This document shows positions 33,784 to 45,778 of a stretch of DNA of 64,000 nt, one piece after another. A program made the translations under genes and the position numbers. How positions within the stretch are numbered: position 1 is the first letter of the stretch; every line of letters begins with the position of its first letter. Location of the stretch: positions 62,001 to 126,000 of the forward strand of contig NW_026732322.1 of NCBI RefSeq assembly GCF_028476545.1, in the 5' to 3' direction. The notes under the pieces are model-generated. The model did not search any database, had not been told where the DNA came from, and saw nothing but the letters and a program-made list of their open reading frames with translations. The stretch comes from Physella acuta. Lineage: Eukaryota; Mollusca; Gastropoda; Physidae.

Positions 33784-36700
33784 ATGTTAGAAAATTCAAA
33801 CACACCATCTAAGGAGGATATTCACATTTTAAATGAAAGAGAAGGTAACTCTGACGCTCAAGAGCTCCATTATAGCGATCATAGCCATTCAAGGATTAAA
33901 TATCTCGGTGCTTTTTCAAGGCGCAATGCCGAGGATTGTGATGAAGACGAAGTTAACACCAGCGAATCAGACTCGTTGGAAGAACCAACAGGAAGTGATG
34001 GAGGGGGCGGCACTCCTGGGGAGGAGTTTGACGTACCCTATGATGAAGGCTGGGCCTGGATGATATCTCTTAGTAAGTTTTCATTGTTGATTTAATGAAG
34101 CCACAAAGTAAAATGTACTTATGTGACAAATTTCATTAAAAAAAAGCTCCCATATGGGGCAAGTGAAGTAGAGTTCACCTGTTTATGTGACCATATTAGG
34201 GTATAGTGTGGTAAGCACTATTCTCAAACATAAGTTAGGTACCCATCTACCGCAAGGCCACTCCGTTCCCGTGACTTAGTTAAAAGAAAATAGTATCTGT
34301 CAAGTTTTTCAGTTTCTAATAACATTTCCTCGAACTAAATATATGCTACCTTTTGTGCATCTTTATTGGGTTTGGAAACATTTTCCTAGCATAGTTAACT
34401 TTCAGCCCCTCCTCTTATTGCCTTGATAAGCGGGGCAAAGAAGGGTTTTAAGTGTGGTGGAAACTAAAGGGTTAACACCGTCAGACAACGTAGGTATGGT
34501 AAATGCTCGGTTATTTTGAGATCTGGGTTTATAAAGTTAAGCCTTTTCAACTTTGTTAAAGACGTCTTTGTTTCTATTTTACAGGCTGTTTCGTTTTGTT
34601 TTTCGTCTACTCCGCGTACGATCAGCTGATGTCTGTTTTGTTGCTAGAAATCTCGGAGACTCTAGACACGACAGTCCCTGTCATCTCGGCCACGTTTTCT
34701 GTCGGGAGTTTGCTCTATTGTGTAGCTAGTAAGTTGGTCTTGTTTCGTTAAAACTTATTCAATACCTATTGTAAACCCCACAAAGGGAAACAACTGTTCT
34801 CACAAAGGGACACAATCACTAATTAATTTAGATACAAAAAGAGACACATTCATTTATTCATATAAACTGAAGGCGGAGAGTAGAGACCAGTAGTTCTTAA
34901 CCTTTTTGTGGATACCAAACCCTACCAGTTTCATATGCGCATTCACCTAATCCTTCTTAATCCTTCTTGAGTTAATCGTGTGTCTTGACCTCCGCCGGAC
35001 CCCCGAAACTGACTCAGCGAACCCCTGGGGTTCGATTGAACCCATTTTAAGCTTGTATGTTACACTCTAGTTTCATTAACTTTGAATACTTATTAAGTGA
35101 GGTCCAGTGTTTCTTTCAGACTTGAAACTTTTTTTTGGGTGGGGAGGGGGGCACACTAGTAAAAGTTAATATTTTCTATAAAATTCTATTTCGTTGGGGC
35201 GGGGGGCGGTAGATGTGCTTCGGGTGGAAGTGGAGAAGGAGCGCCACCCCCCCCCCTTTGTAGAGATACCTGAAAGAAACAGTGGTCTTGTCCACTCTGC
35301 CGCTAGTGGCTATGAAAAAAAGAAAATACCAAAATCAATGTACTGTAACCATTCATCTCATAACTGCACCGTTACTTAATAGTTAACAGTTTGTAGAGGT
35401 TTTTGTTTATCTCGATACGATAACCGTTTATATAAAAAAAGGAACGTCAAGTGCTAGCCTAAATACTACTGCTTCAACTAGTGTTTTTTGTCATTTTCTG
35501 TTCTATGGTCTTAGTTTTTATAATCTTGTAGTGGGAATGCGGTTAGTACAAAAATCAGTCAAGATCGACTTAATTGTACATTTTAAGCTTAACGTTGAAT
35601 TGTTAGGATTTACAATTTTAGGTTTATTTAAAATTATTTAAAAGCTGGTTCTTTGAATTTGTACATAGGGCAATACAACAGCTGAAGCTTATTGTATAGT
35701 TTGTATGTAGTCAGTGGCGTAGCGAGGTCGGGTGTCACCCGGTGCGGCAATTAATGGTGTCACCCCCCTAGAGGCGTAGCGACGCTTCCCGGGGACAAAA
35801 TTTAAATTTTCGATTTGCACCCCCCCCCCCCCAAACTTTCGATTTGCACCCCCCCCTCAAATTTTTCTCTATATATTTTTACTATTTTTTGCCTTGGTGT
35901 CACCCTCTAAATGGTGTCACCCGGTGTGGTCCGCACCCCCGCCCCCCCCCCTTGCTACGCCTCTGTATCCGACTAGTGGTCAGATGTTCTTTCAGGCATC
36001 TCTTTGAGGGACACTGCTCACCCCCTCCCTTACACATACGCTTTCAAATGAAATAGACTTTATAATTATGTGACGAATATATACTTTACTAAGTTCTCCC
36101 AACCCACGACCATTGGTGAACTACTGAAAGAAACACTGCTATTGATGTAACAGTAACAACCTCTAACTTCATTAGTTGATTTTATAACCGTGACACATTT
36201 ACTTTTTATCCACTCGTAACATTGAATTTTAAGGCTCCCGAAAGAGCCGCCAAAATTTGCACGAGCCGACCTGTGAAGGTCGTCTGTGCGGGGTATTGGG
36301 AATAGTTTTCAACTAGCAATAACCACGCCTCGGTAAAACCTCATTGGCTATGGTACCGCCACTGCGCAAAGCTACATGTTGTTCAGCACAATTGACACCC
36401 ACCGTAACACTTTCTGTTGGATCCGTATGGTTAAAGTTAATTGAATATATATGTAAATCAATATATTTTAACATTGAATATAACATATAGATGCAATTAT
36501 TATCAATGTTAGAATAATGTTTATTTTATGCTTGCTACATAATAATGTGATATTTGCCCAATCATTTTTTAATGTGATAACTACCTATACTTTGTGTTAT
36601 AATTATTTTGATCATAAGGTAGACAACTCTTTATAAGGGAAATAACTACTGAATATCACATTTTTAACCACAGAATAGAATCTACCGAATTTAAAACATC

Positions 36701-39700
36701 AAAAAGATAAGCAATTAATTAAAAGCAAGCAGACCATGTCACATAGGAGCTAGCCTGTTATTAGAAGTACAATTTCTGTATCTGAAACTTTTATAACATT
36801 TTTATAAAATTAAATTTTTTATATTTCTGAATTTTTTTTCAGGTCTGCGATTATTTTCCGGCCGTAGTAAAAGCAAAATCGAAAAAAACACGTATTTATT
36901 TTCCTTGTCAATAATAATGATGGAACCCATTTCATTAAGCTCGGCTCCCTCAATTCAACGCGTATACTGGCATTCCTTATAGAAGGGATAATATCAGAAG
37001 TGCTAAATTAAAATAGTTTTACTCATCACACGTAAGTGAAGTTTTAAAATATAAACCCCTGTATCCCACCAGTACACACAAAAATGTCAGCTTTACTTCT
37101 TATCAAATATTTGAAATACTGGCATTCCTTATAGAAGGGAAAATATCAGAAGTGCTAGACTTAAATTGTTTGACTCCTCGCACGTAAGTAAAGTTTTAAA
37201 ATAAAACATGCTGTATCCCTCTAGTAAACTCAAAAAAATGTCACCTTTACTTCTCATTAAATATTTGAAAAATATATATCTAACATCCCAACAACAAACC
37301 TGCAGCGTTTGGTAGAGCTTCTTAGTTATTGATACAGTCGGTACAGCACGAGACTGGCCAGGTTTCTCTAAAAGTTGTTTACAAGTTACAGTACAGACGT
37401 GACGACGTGTGGTTTTTAGTGCAGTCAAGCCTCAACGAAATGTCCGTTTACTTTTTATTAAAAAAAAACATTTTTAAAAAAAATGTTTTTTGTTTTTGTT
37501 TTAGTATTCGCAATTGTCTTCCTTTTGTTAAAGCATTCACCATTTTCGTAACGGAAACTGTGGAGTCCCGGTGTCGACTGAGAGCCGCGTATTTTAGCGA
37601 CTTCACAATATTTTTTAAAAATAAAATTGATATCCGACCAGTGGCAATTAATGGCCCCCCCCCAGAGGCGTAGCGACGCTTCCCGGGGACAAACTTTAAA
37701 TTTTCGATTTGCATCCCCCCTCAAACTTTCAATATGCACCCCCCCTCTAAATGGTGTCACCCGGTGCGGTCCGCACCCTCCCCCCCCCCCCTCGCTACGC
37801 CTCTGTATGTAGTTATCACTGTTCAGATCGGGGTTAGGATTAATAACATGGATGATTCAGGATTAGGGTTATATGGCTGTGGCTAGACTCCGGTCAGAGT
37901 AGCAAAAATTGACAACTAAACAGTTTCTGCCTAGTATCTAAATCATTAATTACAATAATAATTATCCAGTAGTTAAATAATTAATCTACGAGTAATGATT
38001 AGCGTGTAATTATTGGACGGCGTGGCCTAGAGGTAGAGCGCAAGACTCTTAGAGGAGTCTGAAAGTAGGACGTCATTGAGTCTACCCAGTCGGGCAGATG
38101 AGGCTCGTTAGTTGGGGACAGCCACTCTTCTAGGAGAGACAACTCCAAAATCAAACAAGAGTTCTTGTAATTTGTTCTTGGTTGGACAAAGGCTATGGAA
38201 GCGAATCCAAAAAGAAAAGCAGGCTAAAATCGGAGTCAATGGCCACAATGGCGCATAACCAGTTGACACGTATCCTTAATTGTGTTGGAGAGGGATCCCT
38301 TCCAACACTAAAATTAAGACCGAAGAAGAAGAAGAAGTCCACCCAGCTCTGATGGGCATCTTATTTACAAAGGCGGCTGGGCATAATGCTGACCACACTA
38401 TCCTATTGTAATAGTATCAGGACTGGTGCCAGGGCTAAGGTATCGATACAGGTGATTACTGTCAGCCTAGCAAAGCATTCTAAATCTTATGGAGGCATAT
38501 CATATGTTCAATAAACGCAAAAATAAAGAATGTTTGAATTGTATTATAAAGGGAACAATTTTAATTGTTAGAATTGTATGACACAGGATGTATTTTTTCT
38601 TTCAACAGCTCAACTCTCGGCCAATTTCTTTCTACTCCACTTCTCAAATAGATGCGTGGAAACATGCGCCGCTGTTCTCAACGTAGGGGCGTCTCTCTTC
38701 TTTGTCGTCAGCCAAAATTTGACCTCGTTTTTAATTGCAAATTTTATCAAAAGTAAGTCGTGAACACTTCTTAACGATTTACCCAACCAAAGTATCTATA
38801 CATATTTTGACATGGGGTAGATTAAATTTTAATTGCTTCTTGTATGTTAAACGCTAGGAGACACCGTGCAATTATTAGATCGGCGTTTTGTGAGTTATGA
38901 GAAGGTGGGAATAAGAAAACCTTAGGAGAAACTTAATAATACGTGTGTGGCGTGAAGGGCTTAAGGTGGACCCTATTATAATCATAGTGGATTACACTTT
39001 AAATACGAAAATAATGCTACACATTTTCGGTCGTCAATATTATAAGTATAGCAAAAGAATTTACGCTCATTGTTACTTTGAGTTTTGTAAGATTCCAAAG
39101 ACGAGTTTCATGCTACGCATTTTCGGCCCAAAATATTATAAGTATAGCAAATGGATTTACGTTCATTGTTACTTTGAGTTTTGTAAGATTCTAGATACGA
39201 ATTTAATGCTACGTTCCTAAATATCACAGGTATAGCAAAGGGACTGACGCTAATTGCCACAATAACATTGATTGGATTCTACTTCAAACGACGGAGAGCT
39301 CTTGCTATTGCATTTGGTCTCACTGGGGGCAGTCTCGGCATCGTAGCTGTCCCTCCATTGGTGCGTTATCTGCGGGAGAACTACGGGTTCCGGGGGAGCT
39401 TCTTGTTGATAGCCGGCCTTGAGGTGAGTCTAGTGGTTACTTGGTGCTAAGACAAACGCTAGTGGGGTATTGTAGTACATCAATGAGTTTTTTTCTGCTA
39501 GTATCGATTAAGATCAGGATTAAGGTCCGTAATTAAGTCAAGGATAGTTCAAAGGTTAGTGTAAAGGCCAATGCTAGGATAGCGATTCTAGAAACCAACA
39601 AAACGCTGAACTAGTCAATGATACGTCTTTAAAGTATTTAACAACATAAACGCAAAATAAAAACTGTGTCAATTTAATAGGACCAAAAGGGCCTAGATGG

Positions 39701-42500
39701 AAAAATGGTTTCAGTACCCAATATAACATGGCGTGGTCGGATGGTAGAGCATATACCGGCTAACCTGAAAATATAGAGTTCATATCCCGGCTTGAATCTG
39801 AAAGTAGTACGCAAGTCCATCCAACTCTGATGGCTACCTGACTCATCTTAGGGAAACCAAGGCAACTGGGCATAATGCTGACCACACTATATCTCAATCT
39901 CATATGGCAAGGTCATTGAACCAGATGGATTCTATCTGTCCCATGTGTCTTAGGCACGAACGGAAAAAGATGATGATGATATAAAAAGGCAGAAATTAGG
40001 ATTTTGTCAATTTTAAAGGGACGTTCAGGTGTTTTAATTTTGTGTGTGTGTATAAGGTATATCTTTTGATTAATTTCTCTTCTAAATCTAATTCTATTAC
40101 AAATTTTATTTCTTAGCTCTATCAGACATACCAATTAAACGTACAATACTGTATTGTCCTAAAGTTTTAGTTTACATTTGTTAAGAGTCTTAACATATTT
40201 AGATGTGAATTTTAGATTATGTCTAAATTACAATGTTTTGGTCGTCAGATGCATGGAATCCTGGCAACCCTTCTTCTGAGACCTCTGAGCATTTACCGGA
40301 AAAAGAAAATTGTCATTTCCGAGCAGAGCACGCCACAAGAAAAACAAATTTTACTTCCGTTTTCTGGACAAGATACCGAAAACTCCGAAAATACTCAACA
40401 CACACAGAACAGCATAAAAACTCAAGATTCCTCGATCTTGTTGGAATGCGAACAAATTACTCACATAAAAACAGCGGACCAAATTTTTAAGAAAAAATTA
40501 TATTCTCACCCCGTATTGACGTGCCCAAGTGTTATTCTTCCTCCTGATTGCAAAGAAGGTGATTATGAAATGAAAATAATCGACCAACCAAAAGATAGTG
40601 CTTTACAACCATTGACGCCTTCGGTAATTGAAACAAAATTTGATAAGCAGGGGTATATCAGCGAAATCCAAAAAATACAGCTTCAAAGCTATGATGACAG
40701 AAATATAGAAGATGGTAGTTTGACACAACATGAGCTCAACAAATTTTTTGCACCATTAGCCGTAGAGGAAGACAAGTCTGGTAATCGAACATCTATTAAT
40801 TCTTCTACCAATAACGATTCATGTGTAATTAAAAAAGAATTAAATGAAACAACTTCCAGTAGTAGTAAAGCTATTTCGGTCTCTGAGAATAAAGACTTGA
40901 ATGCCACAGAAAAAGTTCTGAATGTTGAAGAAACACATACCCTGCCTCCCGTATCGGCATCTTATACAGACAACATCGAGGCAAACCAAGAACAAATTTC
41001 TGATGAAAATAAGTTCGACAAACTAAATACCGAAAACGAACGTAATTGTCTGTCAAATGAAAATTCAAACTCGGAAATATGCACCCACGATTGCACTCAA
41101 GTTGAACAAATAAATTCGCAAAATAATTCAGATTCAATGAAAAGATCAAACCGAGATCTGGTTGACCTTCCAATGAAACGTCTCCCTCACGGTACATGGA
41201 GCTCCAGAGCGTCCTCTCTAGCAGACGATCAGAAGGCTGAGACTGAACTTTCAAAGAGTGAAACAAAATACAGACCGTGGCGATGTTCTTGGCTACGGAT
41301 GATCATAGACGTCAACATAGTCAAGAACTATCTTTGTATACTCCTATTCATTACCTATAGCTGTTGTAATGCTGGTATACTCTCCATCATGTACATACCA
41401 TCTCTAGCTCTTAAGGCGGGCGTGACTCCACAAAAGGCAGCTTATCTTCTTACCATCGTTGGTGCAGCGGATATGTTTGGAAGAATCAGTTCCGGTATTT
41501 TTGCGGATTTGAAAATCGTAAAACCAAATCAAATTATGGCTGTAACAACGCTTTCACTAGGAGTAATTAGTCAGTTTATTTCTTTTTTCAAAGAATTTGA
41601 ACTGTTGGTATTCTATGCTACCATGCAAGGCTTTTTCGCCAGCATAAGCTCAAACTTAACCTCGATTTTGGTGGTTGATGTCATGGGAATAAAACATTTG
41701 GCCAAAGTTCTAGCCATGTGCAGTTTCTTTCTGAGTATTTCAATCACTGTTCAGCATCCTATTCAGGGTAAATATAATTTAATGTATTCTATAGGATCGT
41801 TTAGCAATACTAAATGAAGTGGGTAGGAGTTGCGTTAGTTAAAATTGTCAAAGCAATAATTACTAACTAGTGAGTAGCAGTTGTGTTAGTTAATCTTGCA
41901 AAAACAATAATTACTAATTCCATTTTTTAAAACTATTAAAATAAGAAAGATGAGTTCAAAAATTGTTATGTTATCAGTTAACGACGTTTTACTAAATTTT
42001 ATAATTTCTAAAATATTATCTGAGCTGTTTGGGTAAAATGTTTTTATAATTTACAAAAATTGAGAAACCTGTTGTAAAATTCATTTCCTTACAATTTTAA
42101 ACACAATCCCCACCTAGAGGAATCAGTTGTTATTTATTGACACCCCCTCCCATTGTCTATTTAAAACACTAGTTTCGTTACAGGGTTATGAAATAGATCT
42201 AGCTTAATATTAACATAACTTGGTAGATAGTGTTGCATCTTCTACAAAAATAATCGATATATTTTTAAAATTTTATTTTCCACATATCTAAACATATTAT
42301 TTTAAATTTTTATTGCAGGTGCTTTGATTGCATACACCGGAAACTTCGTGGCGACCTTTCAGTATGTTGGTGTGTTAAATATAATTGGGAGTGGTCTTCT
42401 CCTGTCAGTGCCATTGGTCAGGAGGCTGCAGACGGCCAGAGAAGAGAGACAGCGTTTGAAAAAAGCTGCTCAAACAGACACATCGACTTCTATGAACTAA
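33784..42500 (+). CDS. SLC16/monocarboxylate-transporter-like protein A, complete, 6 exons
   Basis: Exons: 33784-34072, 34585-34728, 38609-38752, 39230-39423, 40249-41767 and 42319-42500. GT-AG throughout; 2,472 nt = 823 aa. The N-terminal 86 residues are acidic and Ser-rich. DEGWAWMISL (87-96) is the family's TM1 signature and YFKRRRALAIAFGLTGGSLG the TM5 signature. DMFGR (Asp665, Arg669) in TM8 matches the Asp/Arg pair needed for proton-coupled substrate transport in MCT1. Twelve membrane segments are inferred: six before and six after a cytoplasmic loop of about 330 residues (275-604), many times longer than the usual MCT loop. The loop ends in LPHGTWSSRASSLADD just before TM7. Substrate cannot be read from sequence. 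Intron 2 holds many nested repeats. Confidence 0.93.
34155..34275 (-). mobile_element. SINE family A fragment in intron 1 of transporter A
   Basis: GAAGTAGAGTTCACCTGTTT, GTTAGGTACCCATC and GGCCACTCCGTTCCC in the family's inverse order, with the middle deleted. Confidence 0.65.
34888..35060. mobile_element. hAT-type element end (CAGTGGTTCTTAACC type), partial
   Basis: Starts CAGTAGTTCTTAACCTTTTT and contains GCGAACCCCTGGGGTTCGAT, both typical of a widespread animal hAT family. The closing inverse end is incomplete (CCCATTTTAAG). In intron 2 of transporter A. Confidence 0.6.
35105..35284 (+). mobile_element. M1 hAT-like MITE, diverged
   Basis: Begins CAGTGTTTCTTTCAGAC and ends ATACCTGAAAGAAACAGTG. 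The flanking 8-mers GTGAGGTC and GTCTTGTC agree at only about five positions. In intron 2 of transporter A. Confidence 0.65.
35712..35965 (+). mobile_element. Composite M2 MITE, left copy of a paired structure
   Basis: Begins CAGTGGCGTAGCGAGGTC and ends CTTGCTACGCCTCTG, with the same internal junction as the copy at 8771. The left flank is TATGTAGT (35704-35711). The right flank is TATCCGAC (35966-35973), so the copy is not flanked by a matching duplication. The partners of both 8-mers lie at the copy at 37639. Confidence 0.85.
35981..36138 (-). mobile_element. M1 hAT-like MITE
   Basis: Begins CAGATGTTCTTTCAGGCATC and ends ACTGAAAGAAACACTG. The target duplication is CTAGTGGT/CTATTGAT (6 of 8). 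It lies inside the DNA segment bounded by the two M2 copies. Confidence 0.7.
36965..37270. repeat. Two tandem copies of a 152-bp unit
   Basis: TACTGGCATTCCTTATAGAA starts at 36965 and again at 37117. Both units continue collinearly to AAATATTTGAAA. They lie in the segment between the two M2 copies (intron 2 of transporter A). Non-coding. Confidence 0.85.
37639..37805 (+). mobile_element. Composite M2 MITE, right copy, internally deleted
   Basis: Begins CAGTGGCAATTAATGGCC (lacking about 30 bp of the left copy) and ends CTCGCTACGCCTCTG. The left flank is TATCCGAC (37631-37638) and the right flank TATGTAGT (37806-37813). It is in the same orientation as the copy at 35712. Confidence 0.85.
38016..38405 (+). 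mobile_element. SINE family A interrupted by SINE family B
   Basis: Head GGACGGCGTGGCCTAGAGGT and the tail body CACCCAGCTCTGATGGGCAT are split by a family B copy at about 38090-38337. In intron 2 of transporter A. Confidence 0.8.
38090..38337 (+). mobile_element. SINE family B, headless copy inside SINE A
   Basis: From GGCAGATGAGGCTCGTTAG to AATTAAGACCGAAGAAGAAG. Flanked by GTCTACCCAG and GTCCACCCAG, a near-perfect 10-bp duplication, as expected of target-primed insertion with 5' truncation. Confidence 0.75.
39016..39250 (+). repeat. 96-bp tandem repeat that duplicates the start of transporter A exon 4
   Basis: GCTAC starts units at 39016, 39112 and 39208. Each holds, at the same offset, a version of GTATAGCAAAGGGACTGACG, the first bases of exon 4 (39230). 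The two upstream versions are diverged and lack the CAG acceptor. The paralogous intron of gene B (48541-49185) has a single unit. Confidence 0.8.
39727..39975 (+). mobile_element. SINE family A, full length
   Basis: Head GGCGTGGTCGGATGGTAGAG through CCATCCAACTCTGATGGCTA to the tail CCCATGTGTCTTAGGCACGA and (GAT)n. In intron 4 of transporter A. Confidence 0.85.
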
Positions 42501-43640
42501 AACTTGGTTTTGAATTATTCATCTATACCTCGGTTTAAATAAACATCATAAATGATAGCATGTTATTCAAACCATTAACAAAACATGAGATTTGAATATC
42601 AAAATAGACCCCTTATCGAAGAATGTCGCCATACTTTTGCCTACAATTATATTTTTTTTTCGAAAGTTGCAATATCTTTCTGAAATATTTATTGGTATGG
42701 GTCAAGAATTAGTCATTAATTAATTTTTATAACCACTCACAAAAACTCTTTAGAAATAAAATTTAAATAATTAAAAAATTACTTTGGTTAACAATTACTT
42801 TGGTTTAAAAAATACTACTCAAAATGCCCATTTCCTCTTCTGTAATCACTATCAAAGATCAACCTACCTGGAGCGTGAAGTCATTTTTCTGGACAACCGC
42901 AATTTAAGTTTTATTATAATTTTGAAATTTGTTTTGGTCATGTATGATAATGAATTATGGGTTGGCTCTCATGTTAGTTGAACACATACATATTTTTTAA
43001 AATAATTTTTTAGCATGATCAGTATTAAATATATTTAAACAACAGCCGCCTTTTTAATATTAAACATTTTGTATCACTTCAATAGGTAATATTAAAATTG
43101 CATATTCATTATCAGTAGGTATTATGGACTTTTGGAGTCTCTTCAACTTTTCTTGTCTATCGATATAGGATTCATTATTTTTTATTTAAACATATATCTA
43201 TGGTTTAAACATTTTAACTATTGGATTTGCGTTGAAATGCCTCTATGAAAATGCTTTTTAATTTCATTTGTATTGTCAGCTAATTAATATCTTCAACAAA
43301 ACATTACATTTAATATCTTCTGCAAAAAATAACAATATACATAAAAATCCATGATTACAAGGAAACTAAAGTTAAAAATATATTTATCATTATAGTAGTT
43401 TTACCAATATAACACACATACAAATTTACATAGAAAAAAAATTTGAGCAGCTGATTAATACTACATCTTCCATTTGTATTTGTGATATGTTGAAGAACGG
43501 TTTCCCATTCACCGGGTTTTAATGTGATATTGCTTTCTGTTTTGGTTTCTATAGCCGTTTTTTTTTTACGAAAAAAGGTTGTTGGTCTTATCTTCAAACC
43601 CCCGACCTGGAGATACATATAGTCAAGAACATATTAAAAT
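42501..43640. other. 3' flank of transporter A, no gene seen
   Basis: AT-rich intergenic DNA after the poly(A) signal. The 60-90-codon frames here lack splice context or recognisable content. Confidence 0.5.
42538..42543 (+). terminator. Poly(A) signal of transporter A
   Basis: AATAAA 38 nt after the TAA stop at 42498-42500. Confidence 0.6.
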
Positions 43641-43649
43641 AAAAAACAC

Positions 43650-44290
43650 ACAAAGTAGTTGAAGTAAAAGTTTACACATATTTTGGCAGAACTCTCAAGT
43701 TTGAAGGAGAGTGCATCGCTGAAATTAAAACACGCATCTCGAAATACAAACAATCTTTTGCGCCCATGGAAACAACATGGCGGTCGAAGAAAAAATCCCC
43801 CCCCCCCCCAAGACCAGATGCAGACTTTTCAAAAACAATTTCCTCAAGCGTCCTATTGTATGGCAGCGAATGCTGGAAAGTAACAACCGCCACCAGCAGA
43901 TCACTGGACTCTTTCCAAACTATAGTGTTTGTGAAGGATAAAAGTCATACACTGGCCTAACACCATCACTAATGATAAACTACAAGGAGAGATGGAAATG
44001 GAAAAAGTTTCAGAAATAATCGAAAAAAGGAAGATGGCGATGGATGGGGCACGTCCTAAGATAGAATGCAGATAATATCGCAGGAATGGTGTAAACTGGA
44101 CGCTTCCAGGAAAAAGAAAGCAGGGAATGCCAAAGGGAGACGTTGATGAGTACGGCGGGGAAGCAGCTGGGAGAGGCAGGACTGTCATGGAGGACTGCCA
44201 AGAAAATTGCCGGAGACCGACAAAAGTGGAGGGAGTTTTCTTTGGCGTCCCCATGTTTCTTGGGCACAAAAGAAAAAAAAATATGATGAA
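43650..44290 (+). mobile_element. Degenerate LINE: C-terminal reverse-transcriptase region
   Basis: Successive frames read YFGRTLKFEGECIAEIKTRI, LLYGSECWKVTTAT, RKMAMDGARP (matching the RRW-W-GH region in another frame) and a C-terminus REFSLASPCFLGTK. That is the order found in the intact LINE frame at 18345, but with stops and frame changes. The 3' end CCCCATGTTTCTTGGGCACA followed by A-rich, ATGATGA-like sequence resembles the SINE A tail. It lies between the two transporter genes. Confidence 0.75.
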
Positions 44291-44799
44291 ACAATACTAC
44301 ACAGAAGCACGTAAGTCACAAAAAACTTCCACATATCTTGGGGCCTCTTGAGCTATGGTCTGAAAGTATTTTGATGACGACAGCGCATTTGCTTGTAGGA
44401 AAAGAGAATTCAGCCTCTACCACAGTTAGAAAAAGTATAATAACATTTTTATAAAAGAATTTTCAATCACCAATAATAAAAACGTGAGTGAGCTTTCCTA
44501 AACTTTCTCATATATTCTTATATAACAGTAATGGTTAGAATGGCCTTTCAGTAAAATCGGGCTCTAAAAATGATTTTAGGTTTTTGACGATATCATCGTT
44601 TTTCGATGAAAAACATTTTTAGAATATGCTGCTTAATGAGGTTACGATATAAAAATTATCACATTCTAAAAGGTTTTGAGACATTGGAAATAGAATATAG
44701 CACCATTGCCGGAACTCGTTTAAAATGGATAGAAACCTACGCATAAGAATTAATAATTATATATGGAATCTCGCAGCCTAAATGAAAGGATACACGGGT

Positions 44800-45050
44800 A
44801 AACAGGGTTTGGATCTGTAAAGCTCATGGTTGATAAACCGAAAAGCGCCGAGTTCAGATCATTGTGCTTGTTAGCTGGGGACAGCAACTCATATAGTTTG
44901 TTTTTGGTTGGGTAAAAGTTATGAAAGCATATCCAATAAGAAAATCAGGCTGATATTAAAGTCCTATATGGCGCATGAGAGGTTGACACATAATACTTAA
45001 TTGTGTTAAAGGAAATTCCTTTCCATCATTACAATTAAGAACGTAATAAA
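44800..45050 (+). mobile_element. SINE family B, old copy
   Basis: AAAGCTCATGGTTGATAAAC, TAGTTTGTTTTTGGTTGGGT, then TACTTAATTGTGTTAAAGG and an ATTAAGAACG tail. Strongly diverged. Confidence 0.7.
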
Positions 45051-45495
45051 AGCTCAGAGCTTAATAGAAACAGTACTCAGTTTATCGTGTAACATACACA
45101 CACATATACACACGCTTGCCCGCGATGCACTCACACGCACTCTCACACGAAAGCACGCACACATGTACACACAAACATAAACATATGTATATATTATACA
45201 CCCTCACGCATGCACCTGTTTTATATTATATCACGTGTTTATACTTTGTACGATAGATAATTTGTAGTAAAAGAAAGTGCCTTACATTGGTTTTAAGTAC
45301 ACTATCACAAACTACAGCTGGATCTCACAATGGTTTAAATATTCCAGAAAAATATTGGTACCAATAATTTAATTACAAATTACAATTTTGTACAAGTTAT
45401 TTTTTAACGAAACGTTCACTTTAAAAAGTTTAAACAAATTTGTTTGTTAAAGATAGTTTAACTTAATATTGACAAAAAGCCTTTCTTTTATTTTT
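45051..45495. other. Intergenic; CA-rich microsatellite area
   Basis: Imperfect (CA)n/ACACGCAC words at 45090-45180, then AT-rich sequence whose last part (from about 45357) aligns with the far 5' flank of transporter A. Confidence 0.5.
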
Positions 45496-45650
45496 TTGAG
45501 AATCCCCGCTTTTACTGGTTAATCAGATAAAACCAAAATCACATTCTTGGTGAGATAACTACCTAGCTCCTGGTTTAAGTAAAACAGGTATCAGTGTGCT
45601 AAAACCGAAATACCAAGTTGACAAGATTGTAAATGTGCGTGATGTAATAT
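45496..45650 (+). promoter_or_regulatory. Conserved upstream block of transporter gene B
   Basis: GAGAATCCCCGCTTTTACTG to GTAAATGTGCGTGATGTAA, 129 nt before the ATG. It is collinear with 33416-33570 of gene A. Same reasoning and limits as for that block. Confidence 0.5.
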
Positions 45651-45778
45651 AGATTAGGTACGTCACAGTTTAGTTTAGAAAAACATAATAGTTGCTTTTG
45701 GCCGTGGAAATAATGTAATCTTTAATTAATTTGCTTATAATTTATTATAATGTTAACTTATTAGGGCAATCTTGAAAA

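Noticed and set aside
40871-41266. Minus-strand frame of 131 codons inside transporter A exon 5
   Set aside because: Shadow of the conserved coding frame; no splice context.
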